64,000 nucleotides of DNA, taken from assembly GCF_008831285.2 (NCBI RefSeq), contig NC_045143.1, positions 13,319,214 to 13,383,213 on the forward strand, read 5' to 3'. The stretch is from Nymphaea colorata. Taxonomy: Eukaryota; Streptophyta; Magnoliopsida; Nymphaeales; Nymphaeaceae. The position numbers and the translations under genes were made by a program. The notes below the pieces were generated by a model, which did no database searches, was not told the DNA's origin, and saw only the letters and a list, made by a program, of their open reading frames with translations. This document shows, in pieces, positions 44,364 through 57,949 of the stretch (position 1 is the first letter of the stretch; every line of letters begins with the position of its first letter).

Positions 44364-45425
44364 GGGCTGCACACGAGCCGAGTGGAGCTCGACCTTGCCC
44401 CAGCTCGAGCTCAACTCGGCTCAATGAGCTCGAGGTCGAACTCGAGTCGAGCTTCCTAACACAAGTTGGAGCTCGACTCGACAAAGTCAAATTCCTGGAA
44501 TCAAAATAAGGAAGCTTCAGCCAGACAACTCAAATAACAAAGCAACTGTTCAGCCTCAAACGCCCAGGAAAACCAACACCATCAACGGAACCTCTAAATC
44601 TCTAGGAACTCAATAATTCCAATTTCTTAACTGGGAAGATGACATGAATCTGTACCAAAAGAATCATCAAATGCTTTCACAGAAAAAGGAAATCAGAGCC
44701 CGAGAATCATTAACCCAACTTAAAAAAATGCCAAAGATGCATGACGTTAGCCACAGAAGCTCGAATTAGTTGTATAATTCCTAATATTAATACCACAAAG
44801 AATAGGGAAAAGGTAGCAAGAAGCACGATTCTAAACAATATAATGCCCAAAGGTGCGTCGCAGCATATGAGGCAACAGTAGCGAGAGAAGGGGAAAGGCA
44901 AAAAAGGGCAGCAATGACGGTCCAGCAGAAGCGGCGAGAACAGCAGTCCAGTGGAAGAGAGAGAACAAATGGTGAGAGCAGCAGTCCAGCGAAAGAGAGA
45001 GAGCAAACGGCGAGAGAGGGCAGCAATGGCAGTCCAGCGAAAGAGAGAGAGAGCAGACGGCGGTCCAATGGAAGCGGCGAGAGAGGGCAGCAATGGCGGT
45101 CCAGCGGAAGGGGTGAGAGCATCAGTCCAGCGGAAGAGAGAGAGCAGATGGTGAGTGAAGACCGAATGGCGGAATGAGAAAATTTTAACTCTAAACCGGT
45201 GAACCGGTTTCTCGAACCGGTTCATTCAATTCAATTGATTTAATATACCGAGTCGAGTCAAGTTTAAACGACTCCAGTTCTTGCAACTCGAACTCAACTC
45301 ATTTATTTATTCGAGTTTAACTTTTAGCTCGAACTCGACTCGTTTATAAATGAGTCGAGCTTGAGCCGAGCTTTGTCGAGCGTGTTCAAGTCGAGTCCGA
45401 GTTGGCTCGACTCGTTGTGCAGCCC
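44364..45425 (-). mobile_element. hAT-like non-autonomous element, copy 2
   Basis: Inverted ends TAGGGCTGCACACGAGCC (from 44362) and GTTGTGCAGCCCTA (to 45427) with AGCTCGA-type subterminal words. Body sequence closely follows 25010-26019, including the same central minisatellite (44920-45150), which has about one unit fewer. Copy 2 keeps a CCGGTTTCTCGAACCGGTTC-type stretch near 45200-45225 that copy 1 lacks. No 8-bp target duplication is visible (tgaacgag left, ctaggccg right). Confidence 0.7.
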
Positions 45426-45489
45426 TACTAGGCCGTGGTACCACCCCAACTAATTGAAAAAAAAAATTAAAAAATTAAAAAATTTTAGT

Positions 45490-45612
45490 TGCGTAATGTA
45501 TTTTTTGGATTCAGGTTTAGTTTGGCCCTACCCGAATAAGTTCATCGAACTATTTGGCCCATCCTTGCCAATTACCCATCGGGTACCCGACTCATTGCCC
45601 ACCCTTAAATGG
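45490..45612 (-). mobile_element. End fragment of a MITE-like element
   Basis: On the minus strand this reads aagggtgggcaatgagtcgg followed by GGGTACCCGATGGGTA and further GGGCC words, resembling the terminus of the same broad family as 24541. Only one end is recognisable. Confidence 0.3.
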
Positions 45613-47518
45613 CGGAGACAAGTGTGGACTGATGTGTGTCATTGTCCATACAAGTCCACACAAATTGCTTTATTTACACATTAAGATCTTCATCATCATT
45701 ATTTGTTTATATATGATGGTTTTATTTTGGTAAAAATGTGATTTAGTGGAAAGGCTTTAAAAACTTTCATCTAAAAGAGAAAAGTTCGTCGATTACATTT
45801 CCTATGTGTTATCTTGCATCACCATCCATCATGGTGGCAGGTAAAGGTCCTCAATACTCCCATAGATGTTCTATGCACCTTGTGATATGCTGACAAGTTC
45901 CATTTTAAATGGTGCAAAAATCATGGATTGGTCAAAAGCACGTTGGAAGAGAGACAAAACAGCAACCTTAACAAGTTGCTACAGGCCACATTGCCATTTT
46001 GCTACTATAAATTGTAAGCATTGTCAATCAGCTAGATGAAAGGTAAACTATAGTTTTGTTGACATTCTTTGAAGGCGGCATAAATGGTCATGGTCGGCCC
46101 TTCATAAAAATGGTTGTTAGTTGTGAACTGGTAAGTTGCTAAAACAGCATTATTGATTACCACAATCGTTCACTAGCATGACAACAAGTCACAAGTTGCA
46201 AATAATTAGCCAGAACAATGTCAAAATGCAAGTCTCAAGGAACTAGCAATTGGCATTTTATTGAAATTTATTTTGTAATCAACCGGCCATTTGAAACTTG
46301 CAGAAAAGTAATTACCAACAGTTTCCAAAGACAAAGCGAAGGTTTTGCAAAAAACATACAGTCAATATTCAGCTCACAAAGTCACATTTCTTGCAACATT
46401 CAATCACACTCAAGTTCCATCTCTTGATGTATAAATTATAGGTAAACAACTGACAGGTGGAAACTAGAAGATGTCAGAAATTATATCCAATGCTACTCTT
46501 TTAGCATTAGAAGTTGAATTGTCACCACTGTAGCGAGAGAGGGATATTATAGGTAGTCACTTCCTTTCTCATTGGCATTTTGCACCTGTTTGTATATCAA
46601 TTTGCTAGCATACTTGAGCACAATCATAAGGATACTCGAGCATTATTTTGATCATGGTCTCTTAATAAGTTTAACTGCATGCCTGTAAATGCAACTATAA
46701 ATGTAGATGACAATAATGGGAAGGAAACAATAGATATGGACCAATTAGTTGAAAGTGTTAAAACTTTTATGGTGCAACAGATGCACCCACAACCAAACAG
46801 TGCGCAACCGGCCTAATGCACATGGAGCAGAAGAAAATGTTTTAATGGATGCACACATATGCACAAAGGATTTTCTTATCATTGGTTTGGGTCTCCATGC
46901 ATGTGAAGGAATTCAGTTTAATGATGACAAAAAATATTCAACTTTTAGAATAATTATGCATTACCCTATAGATTTAGTATTTGAAGAGTAATAATGGTAA
47001 AGATTGAATAGGAAATTGTTATAAGAAGAACTAACTCACGTTCAAAAGAAGGATGATTAAAAGTAAACAATGCCCTTCAAATTCATAGAAGGATTTCAAA
47101 TGCAGATATTGTGCAAGCATATCATAAAAAGGCTTTTGAATGGTAGGTTTTTCTTAGGGTGTTCACAAGGGAACACAAGCATCTCATCATTTATCTTGCT
47201 ATTGTTGTGTGTTGGAGTTGCATTTGTAGGTATTGCAAGCCTATGCCACGATTGAAAGATCAACATCTAATTTTGGTATTGCACCAAGTTGGAACAAAAA
47301 TCCATTAGCAAGTTAAATGATGGGTGCAAGAATATGACCATTTTCATGTCATCCAACTAAGACAATGACTCATAATGAAAGAGTGAAAGTATTGTGATGG
47401 TAACCATAAGAGGCTATATGTATAAGAAGTCAAACATGGACTAGATTTTACAGTTCCCTTCAATTGGATGACAATAAATATGTAATGAACATTCGTTTTG
47501 TATATGCTTAATCCTGGG
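45613..47518. other. Intergenic sequence
   Basis: No confident gene. Parts of 46749-47518 may belong to the FAR1/MULE relic that becomes recognisable at 47519, but no diagnostic motif was seen there. Confidence 0.3.
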
Positions 47519-47990
47519 CATTGTGAGTGTTTCAATAATGTTCTTCGATTTGACACCACAACAGTAAAATTAACACTAACCACTGGCCTTTTGCATAAAT
47601 TGTAAGCTTAAGCCATCATGCTCAAAGTTGCATATTTGGAAATGAAGCTTTGTATGACTAGACAATAAAAAGTTTTAGTTGGCTGCTTTCACAATTTTGA
47701 GGCAATTAATGATGTGCACCCACAAGTGGTGTTGACATATGGGGATAATGCAATTGCAGCAAAAATGGTGCAGGTATAGGTCAAATGTTCATCATCGCTA
47801 ACAAAATGCGACAAAAAATATATGATCCATTTTCAATAGGTTTGATGGTTGCACAAGTTGTACAAGGACAAAGAGAAGAGCCATTGCCAATCAACTGACA
47901 ACATTTCTTTATAGACATTATTATGTGGCTGACAATATACATACAACTCTTAAGAAGAACGTTGTAAATATATCAAATTTTCCACTTCTC
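47519..47990 (+). pseudogene. FAR1/MULE-type transposase domain relic
   Basis: With frame changes the plus strand gives FNNVLRFDTTTVKLTLTTGL, then HHAQSCIFGNEALYD, a stop, SFSWLL and AINDVHPQVVLTYGDNAIAA. These are in order the conserved blocks of the MULE transposase domain in FAR1/FHY3 family proteins (xFDTTY, HHxxxxFGxALLxDE, FxWLLxxFLEA, PxxxLTDxDxAM). The catalytic-type Asp in LTD reads as Tyr (LTYGDN). It is clearly broken. Confidence 0.75.
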
Positions 47991-50003
47991 TATTTTTAAA
48001 TTTTACCCTCAACCTGCCCTATTTTGAAACCATTTCTGACATTTCTCAACCAATTTCCAGCCTATGTGGTCTTGGACCTTCGGCATAGAACTAAATAGTC
48101 TCATTTGATCCTTGTACGTCAACCTTAGAATTAGGAAAACCGTAATTTGGTCCATTTTACCATGTTACCCCCCAAAAGAGAGCAATCAGTTAGGGGTACC
48201 TCATTAATGAGGCTTGTTTTGAGCTCAACTTACGTAGGAAAGGTATCATTCATTGCTTACATGCGCTCATGGCAACTCTATCGAGCCATGTGGAGCCAGT
48301 TTTTCCAAAAATAATCTATTGACTTAACTCCTCATCTGCAACTTGAACTGAGATCCAAGCAGGTTGTTCATGATCCATTTAGTTTAACTTTATTTGTTCA
48401 TAAAGTATAATTGCGCTTAGTTCCAACGGACTTGAACTCTGTCACTAGGCAACCTCCACTCCCATGTTTGTACCTTTAACCTTTAACCAATACAGAGCTT
48501 AGGAAGATTCATCATGCTTAGACCAACCCAATCCTATTCAATTTCAGTTCATTTGCTCCAAACTCAGTGCAATTCAGTTTCCATAGTCTTTGGAGGTCAC
48601 TTCCATCAGGCCAATCCATTTTTTATACCTATGCTCAATTATGAATCAATCAAGTGGTTCAACTCCTACAAGCTAAGAACAAGTTTAGGTTCATCACACT
48701 TAGATCTACTTGCCGTCAGCTCAATTCTAGTTAAAACTTCCATGGCAAAGCTTAACTCTATTTTTAAAAATTAACTAACCTATCTACTTTGCTGACTCTA
48801 AGTCATTTCACTCTCAAATACCTTTGGAGCTTGGTTCAACTGAATTTCAACAGAATTTCAACAGAATTCTGTTGTTTCTCAATGGATTATCGTCCGTGAG
48901 CTATTGATCTAGGCCGCCTTATCTCAACTTATGAAAACTCCAGTCAAAACCTGCAGAAATGACTTTTACCAATTTATCCCTCATTTTCCGTTTCTATTTT
49001 GTTTTTCGGTTAAGCTTTTCTAGAAAAACTAAATATCTAGATTAATCAATAGTAATTTCCAAATTATGTTTGAATAAGGCTGTGACTAGGCAAAGGCCCA
49101 TGACCTAACCCAGTTTGTCAGGTTAGCTACAATAAGTTTTCGAACCATGAAAAAATGTCAAAATAGTCATTTCACTGTAAAATTTAAGCTTCAAAATAAC
49201 TGCAACTGAAAATTCAAAAATAGAACATTATAATTTGTGACGAAGTCTAGTAGCTTTGAAAATCTACATAGAGGGAGTTCTCTTAAAATGTAGTAAAAAT
49301 AAACCTAACTATAGGGAAAAAGAAGTAACAAATTAACAATCACGGCTAACACAACTCACTTAGTACAATTTGAGAATCAGAAAAATAAACAACAGATTCT
49401 CGACCTTCTAATATTCTGCAAACGAAATTGTTAGCTAGAAAAAAAAATTCTAATGCTAATACCTATTGCATTAGAGTTATATAGAAGAAAGATATAACCC
49501 ACATAGAAAAGAATAAAAATACAACAGACATAGAGCTAAATGTATAATGATAAAAATAGCCAAATGGTCATGAAATCTTTTGTACGTTGTTTGCAAACAC
49601 CGAAAAAAATGTCAGAAAAATATAATGCGCTAGATTTAGTCACATTTTCACATGATAGAAAAGGCTTTATTTTCTAACATATTCTAACCAGTGAATAAAA
49701 ACTCTATCTTCAGGGTGTGTGTCTGTGTTATATATATATATATATATGCCTGCTTGTGTTTGTGTGTAGAAAAATTGGAAGCATTTGGCTACTTTTGGCC
49801 GAATGGTCTTTTTTTGTAGTGCTAAAAACTGTAGCAAAAGGTACATTTTGTCACTGAAAATTGAACCACGCAATATTGCTGCAAATGCACCTTTTGCGAT
49901 GCTTTTCAGTGAAACAAAATTTTAAAAAAGGCCACCCGGCATAAAAGTTGTCATCTGCTTTCAACTCATATACATAAATATTTAAATATATAAATAAAAA
50001 TAA

Positions 50004-50048
<45 letters not shown>

Positions 50049-50404
50049 TTGGTAAAAACCAGAACCATTCAAATTAATTATTAAAATATTTTTTTTTTGC
50101 AGTCTAACCTTATAGATATGATTTTAAGAGTGATTTGGTGATATACAAACATTAAGTTAGTCGTTTTATTACTTAATGTTTTTTACTAATAATAAAATGA
50201 ATGTCTCTTATAACATCAACATTTTGATAGTAAAAGATCCATTTTTTTTTCAAAAATGACTTGAACTAAAGCTTAATTTATACTAAATTAGTATTAACAC
50301 ATTAGAAGATTCACATTTTGCTTAAAACACTTGTTAACATGAATTTAGTAGGTCTTTACCCCTTACTCAAATGGTCTGGTATCTACCAATTTCTCTCTCC
50401 CTCC

Positions 50405-50455
<51 letters not shown>
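47991..50455. other. Intergenic sequence with TA microsatellites
   Basis: No gene is recognised. (TA)n microsatellites lie at about 49729-49748 and 50008-50045, and a CT run leading into a TA run at about 50393-50456. A short exact duplication of 'gaatttcaaca' occurs near 48840-48862. Confidence 0.4.
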
Positions 50456-50457
<2 letters not shown>

Positions 50458-50459
<2 letters not shown>

Positions 50460-50550
50460 CTATGATGGTCCAGGACGAGCTGGTACTTGTGTTATTTCAG
50501 CTTGGGATGCATCTTATTTAGCAGTGTTCTGGATGTTAAATTCAACAAAA
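50458..50550 (+). pseudogene. psaB: Nuclear insert of plastid psaB (fragment)
   Basis: One frame reads [20 protein letters not shown] then AVFWMLNS, matching the conserved PsaB core ([20 protein letters not shown]) of photosystem I. At DNA level, words such as 'ggtccaggacgagctggtac' closely follow the plastid gene. Only about 90 bases are plastid-like; the sequence afterwards is unrelated. It abuts a TA microsatellite on its left. This is a nuclear plastid-DNA insert without function. Confidence 0.8.
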
Positions 50551-52559
50551 ACTATATTTTCAACTCAAGGTTCATCTATTTTTCTGCAAATAGATATCAC
50601 AGAAAATAAAACATGTCTATGTATTTTGTTGATATTTGGTAAAATATAAGGCCAATGGAATTCATATTTTAGTCATGAAAAGTGGGTTAAGTTCTGCCAA
50701 ATCTTATGAAGTTAAAAATTAATTGAGCATGAGGAGTCCTAAACTGATCCAAGAAACAATCATTATAATATGCTAGATTATGCATGAAACAGGTTCAAGC
50801 AAACCACTCCACAATCCTCCCTTGTGTTTGAGTAGAAAAATAAAAATAAATGTCTACAATTTTCAAATAAATAAATTTGTCTCGTCTACCTTAATATATC
50901 TAGATAATTAAATTCAAAAAAGACAACCCAAACTATCTACAAAACCATGCAAAAATTAAGAATGGAGTGTTAACATAGTTCACATTTATGAATGTCCTAT
51001 TCCATGCTGGTGGAGGGCTCAATCTATTGCTCGAAGAAGTATCAAAATCAACCATAATATTTCTGCAGCATACTTCCATGAGGTTATATTGCAAGAGAAA
51101 GCAAATGTTCCTATTTGCAAATTAGCTACTAAAATATTGTGTAATAAGGAAACAACCTCAGTTGCATATTATTAATAATTTGTTAAAGAATATGACCTTA
51201 TTAATCTAAGAAAGAAAATATGAATAGTAAATTAGACGTGAATGTGGATATATCTTAATCATGCTGGAGTAGGATCCACATAAGATGAATGATAAATAAA
51301 ATACACCAGTTGTAGGATTACTGGCTTATATCCTTGATAAGTGCTTCCCTCTCCAAAAATCTCTGCTAATAAAATCGTACTCATCCATCTTAATGCTTTT
51401 GGCCAATTTTGTTATTTTAAGCTATTCTCCTCTTTCCTCAGCTTTTTTCCCTAATATATTATCAAGCTAGCTCAAAAAAGAAAAAGAAAAATGATTTCAA
51501 ATAGCAAAAGAACATGTGAAAGACTTGTTGAACCTATTTACCCTTCCATATACGAACCTGCACATTCAACGTAGCAAATGATGATAAATTGATGATGCAT
51601 AAAATGTACTATCTTTTTATTATATTTTTCATGCATTCATCCATGAAATTAATGTTTATTCTGATGTTTTTGGATTGTTTTAATGTTAAGAATTGATGTC
51701 TCCAATTGTATTCGTTCCAGAGGTATATTGGAGAAAATATAGTGATTTTGATATTTTGGAGTGAAGTCAGGGCAAAACCAGATTCAAATCCAATTCCAAA
51801 AGCCTAAACAATTCAAATAATGGATCCATAGTTGAATCAAGATCTGAACACTCCTACATTGAAGACTTTATAGCTAAATTATAGTTCAAAATTATGCCTG
51901 ATATAATATATCAATATAAACAATATTTTTAGGAGGTTTTGAACAACTTTGAGAATCTTATGAGGTATCCTAAAACAAGAAAAATTCATTTCTGAATTTT
52001 CCCTTTTATAGACTAGATGCTTACCTTAAAATGTGTATTATATCTGGAAGTTTTTGTATATTACACGTACATGTCAGAGACGATGAAGAAGAAGTATCGG
52101 CAACATCTTCATGCCACAGGCAGCATCCATTTTGTCCCATGGCGGTTAACGTAGAAAGTAGAACTAATTTCTGATTTTTGGTTGGTTCAATTGCTAATGA
52201 ATGGATTTTATTATTTTGTGGTTCCATGTGTGAGTCCGGAGACCGAATCTTGCTTTGATTTATTGGTAGATGGACTGTTTAAGTATTTTTGTGTCGACAG
52301 TGGAGTCTAATAGATTCAGTAGTGGATGTTGATTTTTATTTGTCCTTCAAATTTCAAGTATGCCGTGTAGATGTTTTTAGACATGTAGCATGTTTAGAAT
52401 ACATTTAATGCATGATTTTGAGTTAGGTTTGTGTTGGAACCTCATTAAGTTTTCTGATATTATTTCTATTGTTTATTTTATTTTTGCAGTACCTAGTTCA
52501 GGGTAGTAGCAAGCTACATGTCTACTTTGTGACTTGTTCTTTTTGTTGTCCATATATTT
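50551..52559. other. AT-rich intergenic sequence
   Basis: No gene or transposon domain is recognised in these 2 kb. Confidence 0.4.
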
Positions 52560-55500
52560 GATTTTTGCATAAATTGCATAACATGGATTTTGTTGCAGAC
52601 CAAGCAGTGAAGGAAGAAAAAAGATGGAGAGAGTACAAGGCGAGGAACAATTTTCTCTTTTTCAAGATCTTTCCAAGAAAACTTACACAAGGCAATATAT
52701 ACAAGTGAAAAATACAACGACCATTTGTGAAAGACTCGGTTCATCGCAAATTGTCACAGAAAACTGTGACTGGTTGATCTTGAGTTACTTCTAAGTCACA
52801 TAAAAAGTTCCTTAACCAAGTGATCTCGCGTACCACGTTTGTCATTGATCTGTATTATGCTTTGGCACAAGAACGGGATACAGTTTGTACCTTTTTTGTC
52901 TTCCAAGAGATGGGCACAGATCCAAGAAGAACGCAATAGCCTGTGATAGATCATCGGGCCTCTTGACATGTGGCCCAATCTGAGTCACAAAAAACACTAA
53001 GATGTGGGACCCGGGGCTGTTGCATGAATCGGCTTAAGACATGTACCATAAATTGTATATCTGGACATATGATATTGAGGTAGACCAATCTTCCTTCCAA
53101 CCGGCGATATAGTGTGGGGTCTTTAATCAGCTCCCCCTGCTCCACATCTGATCCATGTCTTTGTTCCATTGAGAATTAATCTGGTTTGGCTCCAAGGACA
53201 CCTGTCTCATGAATGATATCCAAGGCATATTTTTTTTAGTTAAGTAGATACCTTTTGAAGAGATTGGCAATTGAACTATCTGAATTTACTGCAATTATCA
53301 AATTACCAACCTATACTAAAATAGCAAGAAAAGTATTTTCCTTGTTTGTATGTAAACAAGGAGTGATCTGCTTTGGATTGGATGAAACCAACTGCTTTGA
53401 AAGCCATAGTGAGCTTGTCGAACGATTTTTTCAAAAGATTGCTTCAAGCCATAAAATGATTTGTGAAGTTTACATACTTGTCTCTCTTCCTGTTGAATGC
53501 ATCCTGGTGGTGCTAGCATGTACACCTCTTCTTGTATATCACCATGTAGGAATGTGTTATTCATGTCCATCTGACATAAGTTCCACAATTAGCAGCAACT
53601 GCAAAAAGTTCATGCCATTACCATTTTGGCAACTGGCGTGAATGCCTCATTGTAGCCATGACCCTCCTGCTGATAGTATCCTTTGCCACTATCTGAGCCT
53701 TGTAGCACTCTATATGTTCATGTGATCTGTACTTTATTTTGTGTATCTATTTACATCCATTGGGTTTAATTCCTTTTGAAGAGGTGGTGATTGTCCAAGT
53801 TTTGTTCTCTTGTAGTGCTAGTATTTCAGCATACATGGCATCTCTCCCTTCTTTATGCTTGATTGCTTCAATAAAATTTTCTGGTTCATTCTTAGCAACA
53901 GGAGACTTGAGAAAACCTTTGTGACTATACTAGAAAAACGTTGAAAAGAGGTAAACTTTGAGATTTGTTATCTTGTACCTTGTTTTGCATCCAGGTGTGA
54001 GTACGTTGTTGGATGAAGGTGAAGAAATAGTGGAACAACAAAAATCTTTCAACCAGGTTGCTGGTTTTCTAACACGATCAGATCTCCTAACTACTTCTCA
54101 TGGTGTGGGGTTTGGATTCGGTTCTTCTCACTGGGTACTTTCTATGCCAACATAGGTGGACTGTTGTGAGAGATAGGATTGTTCATTTAGAGAATTCCCA
54201 TGTTAAGGTGGTGTTTCATCTAAGTCCACACGTTCTAAACCAGGTTGGTATGGTTCTAGTGGAGAGCTTAGATCTGATCTTGAAGGGTCTGGATGTGATC
54301 TTGGACCGGTCCCTTGACTTGGATCATAATCTTCATCTTCTTCGGTAAAAAACATAGGTAAAGCAATTTGATTTTTCTTTTCCTTTTGGTTTTAAAAATG
54401 GAAGACATGTTTTTTAAAAAATAATTCTTGAGTAGTAAAAATTTTATGGCTGTCTTAAGTCATATACCTTATAGGTCTTTTGACCATTTGGGTAACCAAT
54501 AAAAGTACATTTGTAAGCTCTAGGAGTTCTCCATTCACATTTGGCGAAGGCATACTTTAACTAATATGTTGTGGTTAGTATACATTCTCTCCAAAAAATG
54601 TATAGTTAAAATGGACTCAAACCGGATGGCTATAACAACATCAAGTAAATGTCTATGCTTATGTTCTACCACACTGTTTTGTTGTGGTGTCATCACACAA
54701 CTATGTTGATGAGTGGCGCCTTGTTCATTAAGGAAAATTATCATTTCTTAGGGAAAAATTTGGTTCCATTATTGAAACATAAAGACTTGATTTAGCTTGG
54801 ACATACGACCCCCATATATCACAATGTATCAAACTGAAAGATCTAGAAGTAGAGTTTTCACTTAAATCAAATTTCAAACAAGTTTGTTTTGCATGATGGA
54901 AAGAACCACACAAGTAGTCTTTATTTAATTAAAATCTAGGTTGAGATAAATCACCAACTAATTTCATATGTGAAAGAGAAAAATGTCCAAATCTCCTATG
55001 CCAAAGTTCTTGTGTAGAAGCTGCAAAACAAGTGGACTCTCCTATGAATGGGTCTTGCCAAAGGATGTAAAGAACCATCAGATGTACCCGGTTCTGCACA
55101 ACATAGTATTTAGGGAAAAAGGTAACCAAGCAATTTCAATGATTTGGTAAGTTCATTAACCATTAGAAGATTCACCTTGAAAGATGGAACACTTAACACA
55201 TTATCGATTTCAAAGGGGAATAAAACAACATTACCAATACGAGAACATGAAATATTCTTTTTCATTTAGGAGAGTAACCGGAACATATCACACGGTTTTA
55301 AATCTTACATAATAGAAGGATTGACACAAATATGCCTACTTGCTCCTGAATTAATAATTAAATTGATTGAAGACCAGTTGCTTCATGTTTTGAAATAACC
55401 GTGGCAGCCATGGCTGGTGGTTGGAACCGGGGTCATATAAAAGGTGTCCCCGAGGATACCCAATAAGTTTGAAGCATGTATCTTTTACATGTCCCACTTC

Positions 55501-56313
55501 CCTGCAGTAAGAACAGATGGGTCTTGCTTCTTTGGTATTTGGTCTCACGAGCCATATACTTGTCGCCTTGAGTGATAGCCAAAGGGGAAGAACCATCACT
55601 AGATGTACCAGAAAATCGAGCCTATCATTGCTTCTCTTCTTGAAGAATGAGAGCATAGACCTTTTGAACATTTGGAAGTGTGTCTAACAATAATGTTTGG
55701 CCCCTAATGGCATTGTAGGAGTCATTAAGTCCCATCAAAATTGGATTTCCTTCTCTCTTTCAAGCTGGTCGGAATATAGCTTCATTGCTCCACATGAGCA
55801 CTCAGACACTATTGAATAGGAACTTAACTCATCCCACATTTTTTTTGGTAAAATATGAGGCGACGGACATCGTTTGCTGCTGAAGTCGAGATATAGTGCT
55901 TTGTAAATGATAGATATGAGGAGCTTGGCTTTGAGTATCATATCCCCCCTAGCAGTCTTGGCATAAGTGGCACTACTAGCAATCTCCTTGCTTATGGAGT
56001 TCATAATCCACAAGACTAACATGTAGTTGCATTGAACCCAAAGAGGGTGATTTGGATCATCCCTCTTTGGCTCAGTAATAGAACCATCAATAAAACCCAA
56101 GTTATTTTTTTGCAGAGGAGGCCATTGTCCTGGCCCTACTCCAAGTACTATAATTTTCTTTAGTGAAAAGTTAAGACAAAAGAATATTTCCAGGATTATT
56201 CGAATGATATCTGAAAAAGGATTTGACATCACCGGAGACAAAGTGGATGCATGGAATCGCCTCGGACATGAGTGCCACCACTCCTTGCTTCCTTTTCTTG
56301 TCATTGCTTTAAA

Positions 56314-56325
56314 GCTCTGATACCA
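56314..56325 (-). promoter_or_regulatory. Primer binding site of the copia element
   Basis: The minus strand reads TGGTATCAGAGC immediately after the LTR end, matching initiator Met tRNA. Confidence 0.8.
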
Positions 56326-56582
56326 TGTTACAACGTTCAAATATGGGTTTCCTTACTAGAGGGTGGTTGCCACTCTTACTGAATCTAAAAAATCAGTAAA
56401 GAAAACTTCTGAAATAGGCACAAGGTAATTTCCATTTTAGATGGATGAACCTCCAACGTCTCCAATGTTATACTGGACCGATGGAAGACCGAAGGCCAAT
56501 CCCTTCTTGGATGGATGGACCTCCAATGTTAATTTCTTCAATAATTCTTAACGTTGGAAAAATTCTTCAATAACGCTTAACA
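56326..56582 (-). repeat. 5' LTR of the decayed copia element
   Basis: TG..CA ends and a directly adjacent initiator-Met primer site define this LTR. Internally 'cttcaataa' and 'catccat' words recur. Without a 3' LTR its target duplication cannot be checked. Confidence 0.7.
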
Positions 56583-57620
56583 CGTTTATACTCTACATTA
56601 TAGTGTCGCTGCATCTATCTAATTATACTTTTCATAGTTGATACATTGCATTTCATTAAGTTGCTTATTTTCATCGATCAGATATTGCAGCTAGGGTGTC
56701 ATTTATTCTTTGCAAGAATCTAGTGAAGCAGCCATAAATTCCAGCTAGTTTTCATTAATTCCCACATTAAAGTTGAGCGTCATGGTTGCGTTTGAGTCTG
56801 AAACTTCCCAACGTGTGGTAGTTAGTTTTGGGATTTTCATTTAACAAGCTGAAGTTGACATAGTCGATAAGATCAGTTTCTTAAAATGTGGCGAAATTCC
56901 CCTCAAGTTCACTAACAAATACAAGCTGCATTTTAGAAAGTTGATCTTAAGCTAACTGAGTTTTATTTTATTATTTTATTTTATTTGGTCTTATTGGCAT
57001 TGTAAGTTATATATGGCAATGAGAAGTATCATATGGTAGCTAGGTGCCATTGATTCATGCATTTTGTGTTATGTATATATGTATATGATATAGGTGTCAA
57101 TTTCATGTGTCGTTGTGTCCTTTCAGGGTTCATAAATTTAACACCTGTGTTCATAATTCTGGGTGCACATAATTGCATAGCACTGGTGTGGTGTTCTCCA
57201 ACACCTTTAGTTCATAAGTTTCACATGCTTTAGGTTTTGTCTTCATTGTTTGAGTGTAACTTTAAGTGTGCACTTGAGTGAAAATTGACTATATCTTTGT
57301 TAAGCACTTTATTTCATTATTTTAATAAAGTTCAACTTGTGGAATTCATCCATCTTACACCCCATTCCATAGTGCTTCAACTTTTTTCTTAACTATATTA
57401 GAGATTGGTAAATTTATTATTGGTGTGTAATCTTCATTGGATTTACAACTAAGTATTCTTTTTGAAGGACTCACAATGCAAAAAATGCATCCATAATAAA
57501 GATGAACATGAAAGACATATTTCTTCTAGTTGTTAGAGTGCAATAGTTGATCACACTGATGATACAACTACTCTTGTATTGTGGCAAAATGAATGCATTT
57601 TGTTAGTGAGGATGGCACAT
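56583..57620. other. Intergenic sequence
   Basis: No gene is recognised in this 1 kb of AT-rich DNA. Confidence 0.35.
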
Positions 57621-57623
57621 ACA

Positions 57624-57925
57624 AACTTTAACAATTCTTATGCTCTAAAACTTGGTTTTGGAGATAGAAAGTTCTCTTGGGATAAACATGCACATGGCAT
57701 CCTTGTGAGAAAGACATTCATACATTTGTATGCAAGGTTGGAAGAATTCAACTAGAAGCCTAAGACATATACAAGACTTAGTTGCCTGGCAAGAATGCTC
57801 CTGAAAGAGTTTGACAATGCAAAATATGTCATGCACACCTTCATATGTGGTCATAACCATCCTTTCCTACCTCCATGTATGCCTTATTTGTTAAGATCAT
57901 ATCATAAAGTGACATCTGTGTATTT
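57624..57925 (+). pseudogene. FAR1 DNA-binding domain relic
   Basis: A single frame of about 100 codons with only one stop (TAG at 57753-57755) reads NNSYALKLGFGDRKFSWDK, then TRLSCLARMLLKEFDNAKY, FICGHNHPFLPP and YLLRSYHKVTS. This matches the FAR1 DNA-binding domain (Y-x-x-Y-A-x-x-x-G-F-x-x-R...C-x-A-R...H-N-H-x-L), a zinc-binding WRKY-GCM1-like fold found in FAR1/FHY3 factors and related MULE transposases. It ends about 25 bases before the left arm of the large inverted repeat. The rest of the gene is absent. Confidence 0.75.
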
Positions 57926-57949
57926 TATAAAAGATGATTGTTCATACTC

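Larger units (their letters stand above)
52560..56582 (-). mobile_element. Decayed Ty1/copia retrotransposon with 5' LTR
   Basis: The minus strand preserves copia order. A 257-base 5' LTR (56582-56326; TGTTAAGCG..GTTGTAACA) is followed immediately by the primer site TGGTATCAGAGC (56325-56314). Next come gag with LGFIDGSITEPKRDDPNHPLW (20-residue core) and NSISKEIASS (about 56090-55960), a CCHC knuckle CSYCREVGHVKDTC (about 55520), pre-integrase ELWHRRFGHFSLSHMKLV (about 55000), integrase PQQNSVVEHKHRHLL (about 54680), RT NQ/CQMDMNNTFLHGDIQEEVYM (about 53560), the YRRLEGRLVYL block (about 53110) and RNase H to about 52560. Stops and shifts break every domain. No polypurine tract or 3' LTR was found. 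Confidence 0.85.

Noticed and set aside
44354-45436. Target duplication for the hAT-like element
   Set aside because: The 8-mers next to the TAGGG..CCCTA ends (tgaacgag and ctaggccg) do not match, so none is claimed.
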